From: Roseomonas sp. KE2513
GTDB taxonomy: Bacteria > Pseudomonadota > Alphaproteobacteria > Acetobacterales > Acetobacteraceae
Direction of reading: 5' to 3'
DNA: 64,000 bases
Assembly: GCF_016107305.1 (NCBI RefSeq)
Contig: NZ_RCVR01000010.1
Coordinates: forward strand, 1 to 64,000
Part shown: piece by piece, positions 18,390-26,872 of the stretch
Layout of the letters: every line of letters begins with the position of its first letter
Position numbering within the stretch: position 1 is the first letter of the stretch
Translations under genes and position numbers: made by a program
Notes under the pieces: model-generated
Database searches by the model: none
What the model saw: the letters and a program-made list of their open reading frames with translations, nothing else
What the model was told of the DNA's origin: nothing

Positions 18390-20222
18390 ATGCCGAGGGG
18401 CGTGGCACGGCGCGGCCCTGCCCGAATGCCCGCCTGGAACGAATCGCGCCTGATGGCCCCGACCGAACGACGCCTGCCGCCGGCCCCCGCGTCCGGCAAC
18501 CCCGTGGCAGGGGCGGCGATGCTGGTCTCGGCCGCCATCATCGTCGCCGCCCTCTATTTCGGGCGGGACGTGCTTGTGCCCCTCGTCCTCGCGGTAATTC
18601 TCGCCTTCGTCCTCGCGCCGGTCGCGAAGTCGCTGCAACGGGTAGGGCTGGGCAAGGGGCTCTCGGTGCTGGCGGCGGTGCTCGCGGCTTTCCTCGTGCT
18701 CGGGGCGATCGGCACGGCCCTCGGCGCGCAGGCGGCGGATCTGGCGGCGGAAATCCCGCGCTACGCAGCCGCCCTCCGCGCGAAGCTCGGTGCCCTGCAG
18801 GGCCTGGGCGACCTGCTTCGCCGGGCGCAGGACCTGCTCGGCGGCGGTGCGCCGGCGGCAACTGCCGGCGAAGCCGTGGTCGTCGCCAACAACCGCTCCG
18901 ACGCGGCGCTGCTTGGCGTGCTCGGCAACGTGCTCGGCCCGCTGCTGCGGCCGCTGGCCACCGCCGGGCTCGTCATCATCTTCAGCATCCTTGTCCTTCT
19001 GTACCGCGAGGATCTGCGGGACCGCGCGATCCGCCTCGCCGGCGCGCGCGACCTGCACCGGACGATGACCGCGATGAACGACGCCGCCGGCCGCCTCTCG
19101 CGCCTCTTCCTGGCCCAGGTGGCGCTGAACGCCTGCTACGCGGTGGCGATCTCGGGCGTGCTGGCCGCGATCGGTCTGCCAAGCCCGCTGCTCTGGGGCA
19201 TCCTGGCCGGGCTGATGCGCTTCGTGCCCTTTATCGGCACGCCGATCGCGATCACGCCCCCCCTGCTGCTCGCGGCCGCCATCGACCCCGGCTGGTCCAC
19301 CGCCGTCGTCGTGCTCGCCGTCTTCCTTCTCTGCGGGCTGGTTATGGGACAGGTGCTCGAGCCGCTTCTCTTCGGGCGCCGCACGGGCCTCTCGCCGCTT
19401 TCGGTCGTGCTCGCCGCCAGCTTCTGGGCCTTCCTCTGGGGACCGATCGGCCTTCTCATCTCCACGCCCCTCACCGTTGGGCTCGTGGTCCTCGGCCGCC
19501 ACGTTCCCCGCTTCGAGTTCTTCGACGTGATGCTCGGCGACCGCCCGCCCCTCCAACCGGAGGAGAGCTTCTATCAGCGCGCGCTCGAGGGTGACGCGGA
19601 CGGGCTGGTGGCCCAGGCCCGCGAGTTCCTGGCCGAGGACGGCAACTCCCTCACGGCCTACGGCGACGGCGTGGCGCTGCAGGGCCTTGTCCTCGCCCAG
19701 ACAGACTGGTCGCGCGAGGCGCTGGAGCCGGAGCGGCTGGACGTGATCCGTAACCAGGTCGGCACGCTGCTCGACGACCTCTCGGATCTCGGCGCGGCCG
19801 GGAACACCACCCTCCCCGCTCCCTGGCAAGCAGAGGGGTCGGTTCTCTGCATCGCCGGCCGCGGCCCCTTCGACCCACTAGCCGCGCGGCTCGCCGCCCT
19901 CGTGTTGCACCGGACTGGGCTCGGTGCCCGGGCGGAGACGAGCGCGGCCCTGGAGAACGCCAACTTGGCCCGGCTCGACCCCGCCCTGGTCCGTCTCTGT
20001 ATCCTCTCGGTGCTGGAAGAGGGCAACAGCGTCGCCGGACTGCGCTACTTCCTCCGCCGCATCGCGCGCCAGCTTCCGGAAGCGAAGGTCATCGTCGGCC
20101 TCTGGGACGCACCGCCCGACAGCGCCATGCTTGCAGCCCTGCGCGAGGAGGGGCCGGCCGACGCGATCGTCACCTCACTCGGAGAAGCGGCGGCCCTAGG
20201 AGAGGCGATGGCGGCGCGCTGA
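18390..20222 (+). CDS. AI-2E/PerM-family membrane protein with large cytosolic C-terminal domain
   Basis: The protein is about 610 residues. The first 390 form an AI-2E-family (PerM/TqsA-like) eight-helix membrane domain, with family-typical [17 protein letters not shown] near the start and [19 protein letters not shown] at the end. A long tail of about 225 residues after [14 protein letters not shown] is not part of the minimal family; it has Rossmann-like alternation ([41 protein letters not shown]) suggestive of a B12-binding-like or nucleotide-binding fold. The start is uncertain: ATG 18390 has GGAAGGGG eight bases upstream, while 18426 and 18453 are alternatives. It is divergent from the hybrid kinase. 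Substrate unknown; members export small molecules or ions. Confidence 0.85.
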   Translation: MPRGVARRGPARMPAWNESRLMAPTERRLPPAPASGNPVAGAAMLVSAAIIVAALYFGRDVLVPLVLAVILAFVLAPVAKSLQRVGLGKGLSVLAAVLAAFLVLGAIGTALGAQAADLAAEIPRYAAALRAKLGALQGLGDLLRRAQDLLGGGAPAATAGEAVVVANNRSDAALLGVLGNVLGPLLRPLATAGLVIIFSILVLLYREDLRDRAIRLAGARDLHRTMTAMNDAAGRLSRLFLAQVALNACYAVAISGVLAAIGLPSPLLWGILAGLMRFVPFIGTPIAITPPLLLAAAIDPGWSTAVVVLAVFLLCGLVMGQVLEPLLFGRRTGLSPLSVVLAASFWAFLWGPIGLLISTPLTVGLVVLGRHVPRFEFFDVMLGDRPPLQPEESFYQRALEGDADGLVAQAREFLAEDGNSLTAYGDGVALQGLVLAQTDWSREALEPERLDVIRNQVGTLLDDLSDLGAAGNTTLPAPWQAEGSVLCIAGRGPFDPLAARLAALVLHRTGLGARAETSAALENANLARLDPALVRLCILSVLEEGNSVAGLRYFLRRIARQLPEAKVIVGLWDAPPDSAMLAALREEGPADAIVTSLGEAAALGEAMAAR

Positions 20223-20260
20223 GGCCGGTGCCAGCGGCCCAGCAAAAGGTCGCAAACGAA

Positions 20261-20323
20261 CAGAAGAAGGTGGCGTAGGGCCTGAGGAGAGGAAGGATTC
20301 CTCCCTCCCCTCCCCAGAGTCAC
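20261..20323. repeat. Interspersed hairpin element, copy B
   Basis: This element shares the layout of 8451-8520: CAGAAGAAGG, TGGCG, AGGG, a GGA-rich/TCC-rich hairpin around ATTCC, and CTCCCCAG. Its core stem is GAGGAA/TTCCTC with a GGA loop (20289-20303). It sits between the AI-2E-family gene and the converging DUF3597 gene, as copy A sits between another converging pair, so a shared terminator or REP-like role is likely. Confidence 0.5.
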
Positions 20324-20360
20324 CGGCGATATCGGGCCAGAACCAGCCCGGCGCAGGCAT

Positions 20361-20777
20361 TCAGCCCTTCAGGCTCTCCGGCACCTTCCCACCATTCTCC
20401 GCCAGCTTCTGCATCACCTGCTTCTGCAGCCAGATGTTCATCGAGGCGCTGTCCTCGGTGCTGCCGGTATAGCCCAGCTCGCCCGCCAGTTCCTTGCGAT
20501 TGGCGAAGCTGCTGTCGAGGCCGAGCAGCTTCATCAGGTCCACGATGGAGGTCTGCCAGTTCAGCTGCTGCGGGTTCTTTGACGCCATGTCCTTCAGCAC
20601 CGCCTCCACGTCCACCGGCTGGGACGGTGCGGCGCCGGCCGTGGTGGCCGGGGTGGGGGTGCCGGCATTGGCGTCGGTTGCGGTCGGCGCGATGCTGCCG
20701 ATCCCGCCGGCCTCGGGCGTCGCCGCCGCGGCCTTGTGGCCGAAGATCTTGGACTTAATGGTCTCGAAAAGGCTCAT
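20361..20777 (-). CDS. DUF3597 domain protein
   Basis: The 138-residue protein starts MSLFETIKSKIFGHK and, after a Pro/Thr/Ala-rich linker (about 20-55), carries the DUF3597 domain (VDVEAVLKDMASKNPQQLNW through WLQKQVMQKLAENGGKVPESLKG). The family is found in several proteobacteria and has no known biochemical role; its fold is a small helical bundle. ATG 20777 has GGAGG seven bases upstream, whereas the in-frame TTG at 20783 would be too close. It lies 73 bases downstream of the Lrp-family gene on the same strand and may be read from it. Confidence 0.85.
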   Translation of the reverse strand: MSLFETIKSKIFGHKAAAATPEAGGIGSIAPTATDANAGTPTPATTAGAAPSQPVDVEAVLKDMASKNPQQLNWQTSIVDLMKLLGLDSSFANRKELAGELGYTGSTEDSASMNIWLQKQVMQKLAENGGKVPESLKG

Positions 20778-20850
20778 GCTCAATCCTCCGTGGCCGTTAC
20801 GGCTGCGGGGAGTGAACGGCCGCGGGCGGCAGGGGTTGTCCCCACGCGGG

Positions 20851-21360
20851 CTATCCCCCGCCCGGCCCTTCCTGATCCCGGCCGGCCCGGTCGCGGAAGC
20901 GGGCGCCGTGCAGTGGGTAGGCGGTGGTGTATTTCAACCGCTCCATCGCGAAGCGGGAGGTGACGTTGCGCATGGGAACGGCCTCGATCAGCCGCTTATA
21001 AAAGGAGTCGAACTCCGCCATCCCCGTCACGGCCACGCGCAGCATGTAGTCCACCTCACCGGCCATGCGGTGCGCCTCCATCACCTCCGGCATGGCCGAG
21101 ATGGTCCTGGAGAAGGTGCGGAGCCATTCCGGCGTGTGGTCCCCCGCCTCGATCGCGACGTAGACGATGAGGTCCACGCCGATCTTCTCGGGGTCCACCA
21201 GGGCGACGCGGCGCGTGATCACGCCGCCCGCCTCCAGCTTCTGAACGCGCTTCCAGCAGGGCGTAGCCGAGAGCCCCACCTTGTCCGCCAGCTGCGCCAC
21301 GGAAAGTGTCGCGTCCTCCTGCAGGAAGGCGACGATCTTACGGTCGATTTCGTCCATCAT
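20851..21360 (-). CDS. Lrp/AsnC-family transcriptional regulator
   Basis: The 169-residue protein has the Lrp layout: an N-terminal helix-turn-helix (IDRKIVAFLQEDATLSVAQL, then LSATPCWKRVQKLEAGGVI) and a C-terminal RAM ligand-binding domain (MPEVMEAHRMAGEVDYMLRV). Such proteins form octamers and sense amino acids or related small molecules. The start is ATG 21360 or the adjacent ATG 21357. It ends in GPGGG, slightly longer than usual. It lies 50 bases downstream of the cupin gene, at the 3' end of the sulfur locus; whether it controls that locus is unknown. Confidence 0.9.
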   Translation of the reverse strand: MMDEIDRKIVAFLQEDATLSVAQLADKVGLSATPCWKRVQKLEAGGVITRRVALVDPEKIGVDLIVYVAIEAGDHTPEWLRTFSRTISAMPEVMEAHRMAGEVDYMLRVAVTGMAEFDSFYKRLIEAVPMRNVTSRFAMERLKYTTAYPLHGARFRDRAGRDQEGPGGG

Positions 21361-21410
21361 TGGCTAATGGCATCGGGGGCCGGGCGGCATAGACCGCCCG
21401 ACGGCATCCA

Positions 21411-21881
21411 TCAGCCCTGCCGGATCCACTCCGGCTCGTCCACGATGTCGAGGTCGGGCAGGTTGATCACCACCTCCTCCGTGCCGCTGCGCACGAGCGC
21501 GCAGTGCAGCACCTCGGTGGAGGAGGAGTTGATCTCCTGGTGCGGCACATAGGGCGGCACGAGGAAGAAGTCCCCCGCCTTCGCCTCGGTGATGAACTCC
21601 AGCCGGTCGCCCCAGCGCATATGCGCGGTGCCGGAGATAACGTAGATCACGCTCTCCAGGTGGCCGTGGTGGTGCGGGCCGGTCTGAGAGTTCGGCTCGA
21701 TCCGGTTCGTGCCGGCCCAGAGCGCGGTGGAGCCGGTGCGGCTGCCGGAGATCGCGACCTCGCGGTTCATGCCCTTGGTCTCGGGCGTGTCGCAGCTCTT
21801 GGCCTGGGCGGGGATGTGGCGAATGCCCTTGTTCCGCCAGTCATAGCCCTGGGGGGGCTTGGCGATGCTGCCGTCAGGCAT
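21411..21881 (-). CDS. Cupin-domain protein
   Basis: The 156-residue protein has a single cupin barrel with the metal-binding first motif TGPHHHGHLESVIYV and second motif AGDFFLVPPYVPHQEINSS, so a mononuclear metal site with His and Glu ligands is likely. Single cupins of this size include small dioxygenases, isomerases and ligand sensors; I cannot choose. It follows the second binding-protein gene of the organosulfur operon after 90 bases on the same strand, so it may belong to that transcript. Confidence 0.82.
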   Translation of the reverse strand: MPDGSIAKPPQGYDWRNKGIRHIPAQAKSCDTPETKGMNREVAISGSRTGSTALWAGTNRIEPNSQTGPHHHGHLESVIYVISGTAHMRWGDRLEFITEAKAGDFFLVPPYVPHQEINSSSTEVLHCALVRSGTEEVVINLPDLDIVDEPEWIRQG

Positions 21882-21971
21882 GGTCGTGTTTCCTTGTCAT
21901 GCTTCCCCGCCGGCTCTCCGGCAGGGCGTTCCCCTTGATGGGGGCAGGGTTGCGGCCGGGTGCGGCCGGCG

Positions 21972-22922
21972 TCAAGCGCCGCGCAGGCCGGCCGCCACCG
22001 CATCATTAAAGGAGGAGTCGAGCAGGTCCTTCGCCTCGATCCGCTGCCGGACCAGCCGGGCGCGGGTGTAGAGATCGATGTTCTTCTGCTCGTCCACCGC
22101 CACGCTGTCGTCGATCGGCACCACGCGGGTGCGGGCGCGCTCAAACCAGCGCTGGGCGACGTTGGCCGGCACGTTCATCAGCCCGGACCAGGTCTGCGCA
22201 TAGCCCGGCGCGTTCGCATTGGCCCATTGGCGCGCGGTGGCCAGGCGGCGCACGAACTCCGCCAGGTCCGGTCGGCGGGCGGCAATGGCATCCGTGCGGG
22301 CGGCCTGGAAGCCGAGGCCAGGGGTGATCCCCTGCCCGTCCACGATGATCCGCGCGCCCGACAGCACCTCCTCCTGCGAGACATAGGGCTCCCAGGTCGC
22401 CCAGGCCTCGACCGCGCCGCTTGTGTAGGCAGCCTTGGCGTCGGCGGGCAGGAGGAAGACGAAGCGCACGGCGTCGAGCGGCAGGCCGGCGGCCTCCAGC
22501 GCGGCGAGCACCACTTGGTGACCGATGGAGCCGCGCCCGGTCGCGATGCGCTTGCCCTTGAGGTCGGCGAGGGACTGCACAGGGCTGTCCTTCGGTACGA
22601 TGATCGCAAGGCCACCACGGTTCTCCCGCGTGGCGGCGATCGCCTTGATGGGCACGCCCGCCGCGGCGCCGAAGGTGAAGGGCGCGTCGCCCACCAATCC
22701 CGTGTCGATCGCGCCCGCATTGAGCGCCTCCACGAGCGGGGCGGCGGCCGGAAACTCGCTCCAGGCAATGCGGTCGCCGAAGCCCGCGAGCTGGCCAGAG
22801 GCTTCCATCACCGCGCGCGCATTGCCGCGCTGGTCGCCCACCCGCAGCGGAGACTGCGCCCGAAGGATACGGGGCGCGGCGAGGAGGCCGGCGCCCGCGA
22901 GGAGAAGGCGGCGTCCAATCAT
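21972..22922 (-). CDS. Sulfonate/aliphatic organosulfur ABC transporter binding protein (second copy)
   Basis: The 316-residue protein has a signal peptide (about 1-22, ending RILRAQ) and the SsuA/TauA-type periplasmic binding fold: LADLKGKRIATGRGSIGHQV, then a WATWEPYVSQEE hinge segment. It would deliver an alkanesulfonate or related compound to the SsuB/SsuC transporter encoded upstream. Its ATG overlaps the preceding monooxygenase stop by four bases (22919-22922), so it is in the same operon. The operon already has one binding protein at 25192-26145; two receptors for one transporter would widen substrate range. Ligand is inferred. Confidence 0.88.
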   Translation of the reverse strand: MIGRRLLLAGAGLLAAPRILRAQSPLRVGDQRGNARAVMEASGQLAGFGDRIAWSEFPAAAPLVEALNAGAIDTGLVGDAPFTFGAAAGVPIKAIAATRENRGGLAIIVPKDSPVQSLADLKGKRIATGRGSIGHQVVLAALEAAGLPLDAVRFVFLLPADAKAAYTSGAVEAWATWEPYVSQEEVLSGARIIVDGQGITPGLGFQAARTDAIAARRPDLAEFVRRLATARQWANANAPGYAQTWSGLMNVPANVAQRWFERARTRVVPIDDSVAVDEQKNIDLYTRARLVRQRIEAKDLLDSSFNDAVAAGLRGA

Positions 22923-24046
22923 TCTGCGGCCACCCCCACACGGCGCGCGAGGCGCTCGGCCACCAGCCGGCGCGTGGCCGGCAGCAGGGAGCGGCCGTAC
23001 TCCACCGCGTCCTCCAGCGGGTCGAAGCCGCGGATGAGGAAGGTGGTCACGCCGAGGTCGTAGTACTCGAGGAAGGCTTCCGCCACCTGCTCGGGTGTAC
23101 CGACGAGGGCGGTGGTGTTGCCGCGCGCGCCCGTCTCCCGCGCGATGGCGGTGTAGAGGCGCCCCTCCGGCCGGTCACCCAGCGCGGCAGCGGCCAGCAG
23201 GCGCTGCGATCCCGCGTTCTGCGGCCCTGCGTTGGCCGGGCCAAGTGCTGCCTGGCCGCGCACCTCGCGGATGCGGGCGAGGATGCCCTCCGCCTTTGCC
23301 CAGGCGGCTTCCTCCGTCTCCGCCAGAATTGGGCGGAAGGAGAGCGAGAAGCGCACCTGGTCCTGACGGCCATGCTTCGCCGCCTCGGCCCTCACGCGGC
23401 TCACGATCTCGCGCACCTGCGCGTGCGTCTCGCCCCAGAGGGCATAGACATCGGCGTGCCGCCCAGCGACGCGCAGCGCGGCTTCGGACGCGCCGCCGAA
23501 ATAGACGGGGATGCGCGGCTGCTGCACGGTCCGCACGGCCGGTGAGGCGCCCTTGATGCGGTAGTAGTCGCCCTCATGATCCACCGGCGCCCTGGCACCC
23601 CAGACCGACTTCAGGATCGAGACATATTCGTCCGTCCGCGCGTAGCGCTCATCCTTGGAGAGCCAGTCGCCGTCCCGCGCCTGGTCGGCGTCGTCACCGC
23701 CGGAGATGACATGGATGGCGGCCCGCCCGCCCGTCAGCTGGTCGAGCGTGGCATAGGCGCGCGCCGCATTGGTGGGCGCGATGAAGCCCGGGCGGTGCGC
23801 GACGAGGAAGCCGACCTTCCTGGTGTGCGCCCCGGCATGGGCGGCGAGCTGCAGCCCGTCAGGCCCGTCCGAGTGCCAGCCGATGAGGATGCGGTCGAAC
23901 CCGCCCTCGTCATGCGCCTGGGCAGAGGCGACAAGATAGCCGGGATCGACGGAGGGGCCGCGCGCCGGATGAATCTCCGACTGCTCGCGCGGCTGGACCA
24001 TGCCGATGAATTCGACCCCATCGGCGGGAAGCGTATCGAGGCTCAT
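22919..24046 (-). CDS. FMNH2-dependent alkanesulfonate monooxygenase-like protein (LLM class)
   Basis: The 375-residue protein is a luciferase-like monooxygenase close to SsuD: VEFIGMVQPR at the start, the RKVGFLVAHRPGFIAPTNAA barrel strand, GGRAAIHVISGGDDADQARDGD with the flavin phosphate-binding residues, and IPVYFGGASEAALRVAGRHAD. With reduced FMN and oxygen such enzymes split sulfonates to an aldehyde and sulfite. The length matches SsuD (about 380). SfnG-type dimethyl-sulfone monooxygenase is an alternative. No flavin reductase gene lies in this operon, so FMNH2 must come from elsewhere. Confidence 0.88.
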   Translation of the reverse strand: MSLDTLPADGVEFIGMVQPREQSEIHPARGPSVDPGYLVASAQAHDEGGFDRILIGWHSDGPDGLQLAAHAGAHTRKVGFLVAHRPGFIAPTNAARAYATLDQLTGGRAAIHVISGGDDADQARDGDWLSKDERYARTDEYVSILKSVWGARAPVDHEGDYYRIKGASPAVRTVQQPRIPVYFGGASEAALRVAGRHADVYALWGETHAQVREIVSRVRAEAAKHGRQDQVRFSLSFRPILAETEEAAWAKAEGILARIREVRGQAALGPANAGPQNAGSQRLLAAAALGDRPEGRLYTAIARETGARGNTTALVGTPEQVAEAFLEYYDLGVTTFLIRGFDPLEDAVEYGRSLLPATRRLVAERLARRVGVAAE

Positions 24047-24058
24047 GGCCTTGTCCTT

Positions 24059-25192
24059 TCAGAGGGAGAGCGCGGCGCGACCGGCCGCGAGAAGGGCGGC
24101 GTCGGGCTGCGGCGTGTGAATGCGGGCGCAGAGCACGTCGCGCAGATGCCGCTCCAGCGGATTGGCGCGGGAGAGACCATGGTTGCCGCAGAGGGCCACC
24201 GCCTCCTGCACCGCAGCGATGGCATTGTCGGCGGCAACGGTCTTCACGAGGCCGAGCCCGGTAGCGCCGCTGCCGCCCCCCGCGGCGCCGGCGATCAGAT
24301 GCGCGTTGGTGAGGATCAGCGCCTCGATCCGCCCGACCGCCTCCTGCACGCGCGGCAGGGTGGCGAGCGGTGCGCCGAGATTGGCGGGCACCCGCGCGCG
24401 CAGGAACCCGAGCAGCCAGTCCCGCGCCGCCCGCGCGACGCCCGTATAGAGCGCGGCGATCAGCAGCGTGTTCCAGGCGACCGCGTCGGCATCGGGCGCC
24501 GCCCAGGCGGAGGGTGAGCGCAGTTCCAGCGCGTGTTCCTCAGGCAGCGCGACCTCCTCGAACACCACGTCGTGGCTGCCCGAGGCGCGCAGTCCGGCCT
24601 GATCCCAGGTCTCGACGATGCGCACGCCCGGCGCGCGCATCGGCACAAGGAAGAGGCCCGTACGCGGCGAGGCCTCGTCGGTCCGTGCCCAGACCAGCCC
24701 CCAATCGAGGGCCGGCGCGCCGGTGGAGTAGATCTTGCGGCCACTGAGGCGCCATCCATTGGCCAGGCGCCGCGCGGTGGTCGCGGGAAGCCCACCGCGC
24801 GCGGGCGTTCCAAGCTCCGGCTCCACCCGGAGGGCGTTCATCAACTCACCGCGTTCCACCGCGCCCTGGGCGATGCGGGCGCGGAGGGCGCGCGGCACGG
24901 CGGTGTTGCGCGCGAGGCCCCGGTGCTGGATGAGCTGCATCGCCAGCACCAGCGCGGTGGCCGGGCAGCCCTCCGCCACGGTGCCGACCAGCTCTGCCGC
25001 CCAGGAGAGGCCCATGCCATGCCCGCCGAATTCCGGCGGCACGGTCATGCCCAGCAGCCCGCCTTCGCGCAGCAGCGCGATGTTCTCGTGCGGGAAGCTG
25101 CCGTCCCGGTCGTGCCGCGCGGCGCCCGCGGCGAAGCGCTGCACCATCTCGCGCAGCGGGTCGGCGCGGCGGGGAAGAAGCGAACCGTCCAT
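24059..25192 (-). CDS. Acyl-CoA dehydrogenase-fold flavoprotein (SfnB/DszC-like)
   Basis: The 377-residue protein has the three-domain acyl-CoA dehydrogenase fold: an N-terminal helical domain (LREGGLLGMTVPPEFGGHGM), the beta domain with WRLSGRKIYSTGAPALDW, and a C-terminal helical domain (ALCGNHGLSRANPLERHLRD). In organosulfur operons such proteins are flavin-dependent monooxygenases of the SfnB/DszC type rather than true acyl-CoA dehydrogenases, and the neighbours support that. ATG 25192 overlaps the stop of the upstream binding-protein gene by one base (TGATG), so translation is coupled. The exact substrate is unknown. Confidence 0.85.
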   Translation of the reverse strand: MDGSLLPRRADPLREMVQRFAAGAARHDRDGSFPHENIALLREGGLLGMTVPPEFGGHGMGLSWAAELVGTVAEGCPATALVLAMQLIQHRGLARNTAVPRALRARIAQGAVERGELMNALRVEPELGTPARGGLPATTARRLANGWRLSGRKIYSTGAPALDWGLVWARTDEASPRTGLFLVPMRAPGVRIVETWDQAGLRASGSHDVVFEEVALPEEHALELRSPSAWAAPDADAVAWNTLLIAALYTGVARAARDWLLGFLRARVPANLGAPLATLPRVQEAVGRIEALILTNAHLIAGAAGGGSGATGLGLVKTVAADNAIAAVQEAVALCGNHGLSRANPLERHLRDVLCARIHTPQPDAALLAAGRAALSL

Positions 25193-26145
25193 CAGGCGCG
25201 CGCCGCGAGCCGTGCGAAGCCACGGTCCCATAGCGGGGCGACATTCACGCGGCGCGGGATCACCCCGATGCGCGCGAACTCGTCCGCCACAGCCTGGTGC
25301 GAGGCGATGGCCGCATCATCCACCGGCGCGAGGCTGCGCGGTTGCGACACGTTGTCGAGCAGCGCCCGGATCGTCGCCTCTGGCACGTTCAGGGCCGATG
25401 CCTGGGCCGACGCGTATTCCGCCGGCCGCTCCTGGATGAAGGGCAGCGCGCGGCGAAGGCGGTCCAGCAGGTCCCGCGCCGCCTCCGCGCGCGCGGGCTC
25501 ATCGGCGAGGCCGGCCCGGATGAAATAGGGATAGTTGCCCGAGAGGATCCCCGCTGCCGTCCGCAGCACCCGCGCGCCGCCCTGCCGTGCGACCGGCACG
25601 GAATAGCCGTAGATTGCCCAGGCATCGAGCGCGCCCGCCCGGAAGGCCGCCTGCCCGTCCGAAGGCGTGAGATTCACCAGCTGCACGTCGGAGAGCGAGA
25701 GCCCCGCCTCAGCGAGCATGCGGGAGAGATAGTAATGCGTGGTCGTCGCCCGCACGTAGCCGACACGCTTTCCCTTCAACCCCGCGATGTCATGGATGGC
25801 CGATCCTGCCGGCACGAGCACCACCTGCTCGTTCACGTCGCCGCGGATAACGGCGACGAGTTTCACGCGGGCGCCAGAGACGGCGGCGAAGGTCGGCGGG
25901 ATCTCGCTCCCATAGGCAAGATCAAGTGCCCCGGCGCTCGCGGCCTCCACCATGAGGTTGCCCGAGCCGAACTCCGACCATTCGACGCGATAGGGCGTGT
26001 CGGCCAGCCCCGCGAGGCGCAGCAGCAGCGCGTCGCCCGCCTTGTACTGCGCGGCGCGCAGCGTGACCGGCCCCTGCGCTCGCGCGAGGGCGGGCATGGC
26101 GAGCGCGCCGAGGATCGCGGCGCGCCTTGTGAAGGGGATCGTCAT
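25192..26145 (-). CDS. Sulfonate/organosulfur ABC transporter binding protein (first copy)
   Basis: The 317-residue protein has an N-terminal signal (FTRRAAILGALAMPALARAQ) containing a twin arginine, and an SsuA-type fold with VEWSEFGSGNLMVEAASAGA, DIAGLKGKRVGYVRATTTH and WAIYGYSVPVARQ. It should bind a sulfonate or similar compound in the periplasm for SsuB/SsuC. It overlaps ssuB by four bases at 26142-26145 and the acyl-CoA-dehydrogenase-like gene by one base, so it is tightly within the operon. Confidence 0.88.
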   Translation of the reverse strand: MTIPFTRRAAILGALAMPALARAQGPVTLRAAQYKAGDALLLRLAGLADTPYRVEWSEFGSGNLMVEAASAGALDLAYGSEIPPTFAAVSGARVKLVAVIRGDVNEQVVLVPAGSAIHDIAGLKGKRVGYVRATTTHYYLSRMLAEAGLSLSDVQLVNLTPSDGQAAFRAGALDAWAIYGYSVPVARQGGARVLRTAAGILSGNYPYFIRAGLADEPARAEAARDLLDRLRRALPFIQERPAEYASAQASALNVPEATIRALLDNVSQPRSLAPVDDAAIASHQAVADEFARIGVIPRRVNVAPLWDRGFARLAARA

Positions 26146-26867
26146 GCGGCCTCCCGGATCACCTCGGCCTCAAGGCCGAGTTCGGAGAGGAGGCGCCGCC
26201 GCAGCGCGACGAAGCCGGCATCGCCGTGGCTACGCGGGCGCGGCATGTCCACGGCAATATCCGCCGCGATCCGCCCGGCGTCGAGCACCAGCACGCGATC
26301 CGCCAGCAGCACCGCTTCGTCCACGTCATGCGTGACGATCAGCGTGGTCGGGCCGTGCGCGCGCCAGAGGTCTAGCACCAGCGCGTGCATGCGAATGCGC
26401 GTGAGGGCATCGAGCGCGGCGAAGGGCTCGTCGAGCAACAGAAGGCGCGGCTCGCGCACCAGTGCCCGGGCCAGGGCCGCCCGCTGCGCCTCGCCGCCCG
26501 AGAGTGTGGCGGGCCAGGCCTCTAGGTGCCGCGCCAGCCCCACCTCGCCCAGCGCCCGCTCCGCCCTCTCCTTCGGGTCTGCGCCGGAAAGGCCGAGCGC
26601 GACATTCGCCCAGATCCGCTTCCAGGGCAGAAGACGCGGCTCCTGGAACACGGCGGCCACGCGATCCGGCAAGTCGATCGCGGCCTCCGCGGGCGCAGGA
26701 TCAAGCCCTGCCAGGGTGCGCAGCAGCGTCGTCTTGCCCGAGCCGGAGCGGCCCAGCAGGGCGGTGAAGGAACCCGGCTCCAGTTCCAGGTCCAGGCCGT
26801 GCAGCACCGTGTTGCTGCCGAAGCGGCGGGTCAGGCCGCGCACGGAGACGTTGCGTTGGTCGCTCAT
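26142..26867 (-). CDS. ssuB: Sulfonate ABC transporter ATP-binding protein
   Basis: The 241-residue protein is a nitrate/sulfonate-type ABC ATPase: Walker A LLGRSGSGKTTLLRTLAG, Q-loop AAVFQEPRLLPWKRIWANV, signature LSGGEAQRAALARAL, Walker B RLLLLDEPFAALD and switch His in LIVTHDVDEA. It would energise the permease encoded just upstream (gap of five bases) and receives substrate from the two operon binding proteins. Length is normal for SsuB. Confidence 0.93.
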   Translation of the reverse strand: MSDQRNVSVRGLTRRFGSNTVLHGLDLELEPGSFTALLGRSGSGKTTLLRTLAGLDPAPAEAAIDLPDRVAAVFQEPRLLPWKRIWANVALGLSGADPKERAERALGEVGLARHLEAWPATLSGGEAQRAALARALVREPRLLLLDEPFAALDALTRIRMHALVLDLWRAHGPTTLIVTHDVDEAVLLADRVLVLDAGRIAADIAVDMPRPRSHGDAGFVALRRRLLSELGLEAEVIREAA

Positions 26868-26872
26868 GCCGC

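Noticed and set aside
15962-19594. A 1210-codon open frame on the plus strand opposite the hybrid kinase
   Set aside because: Antisense shadow. The kinase on the other strand has all expected motifs, and this peptide is His/Gly/Arg-rich with no domain.
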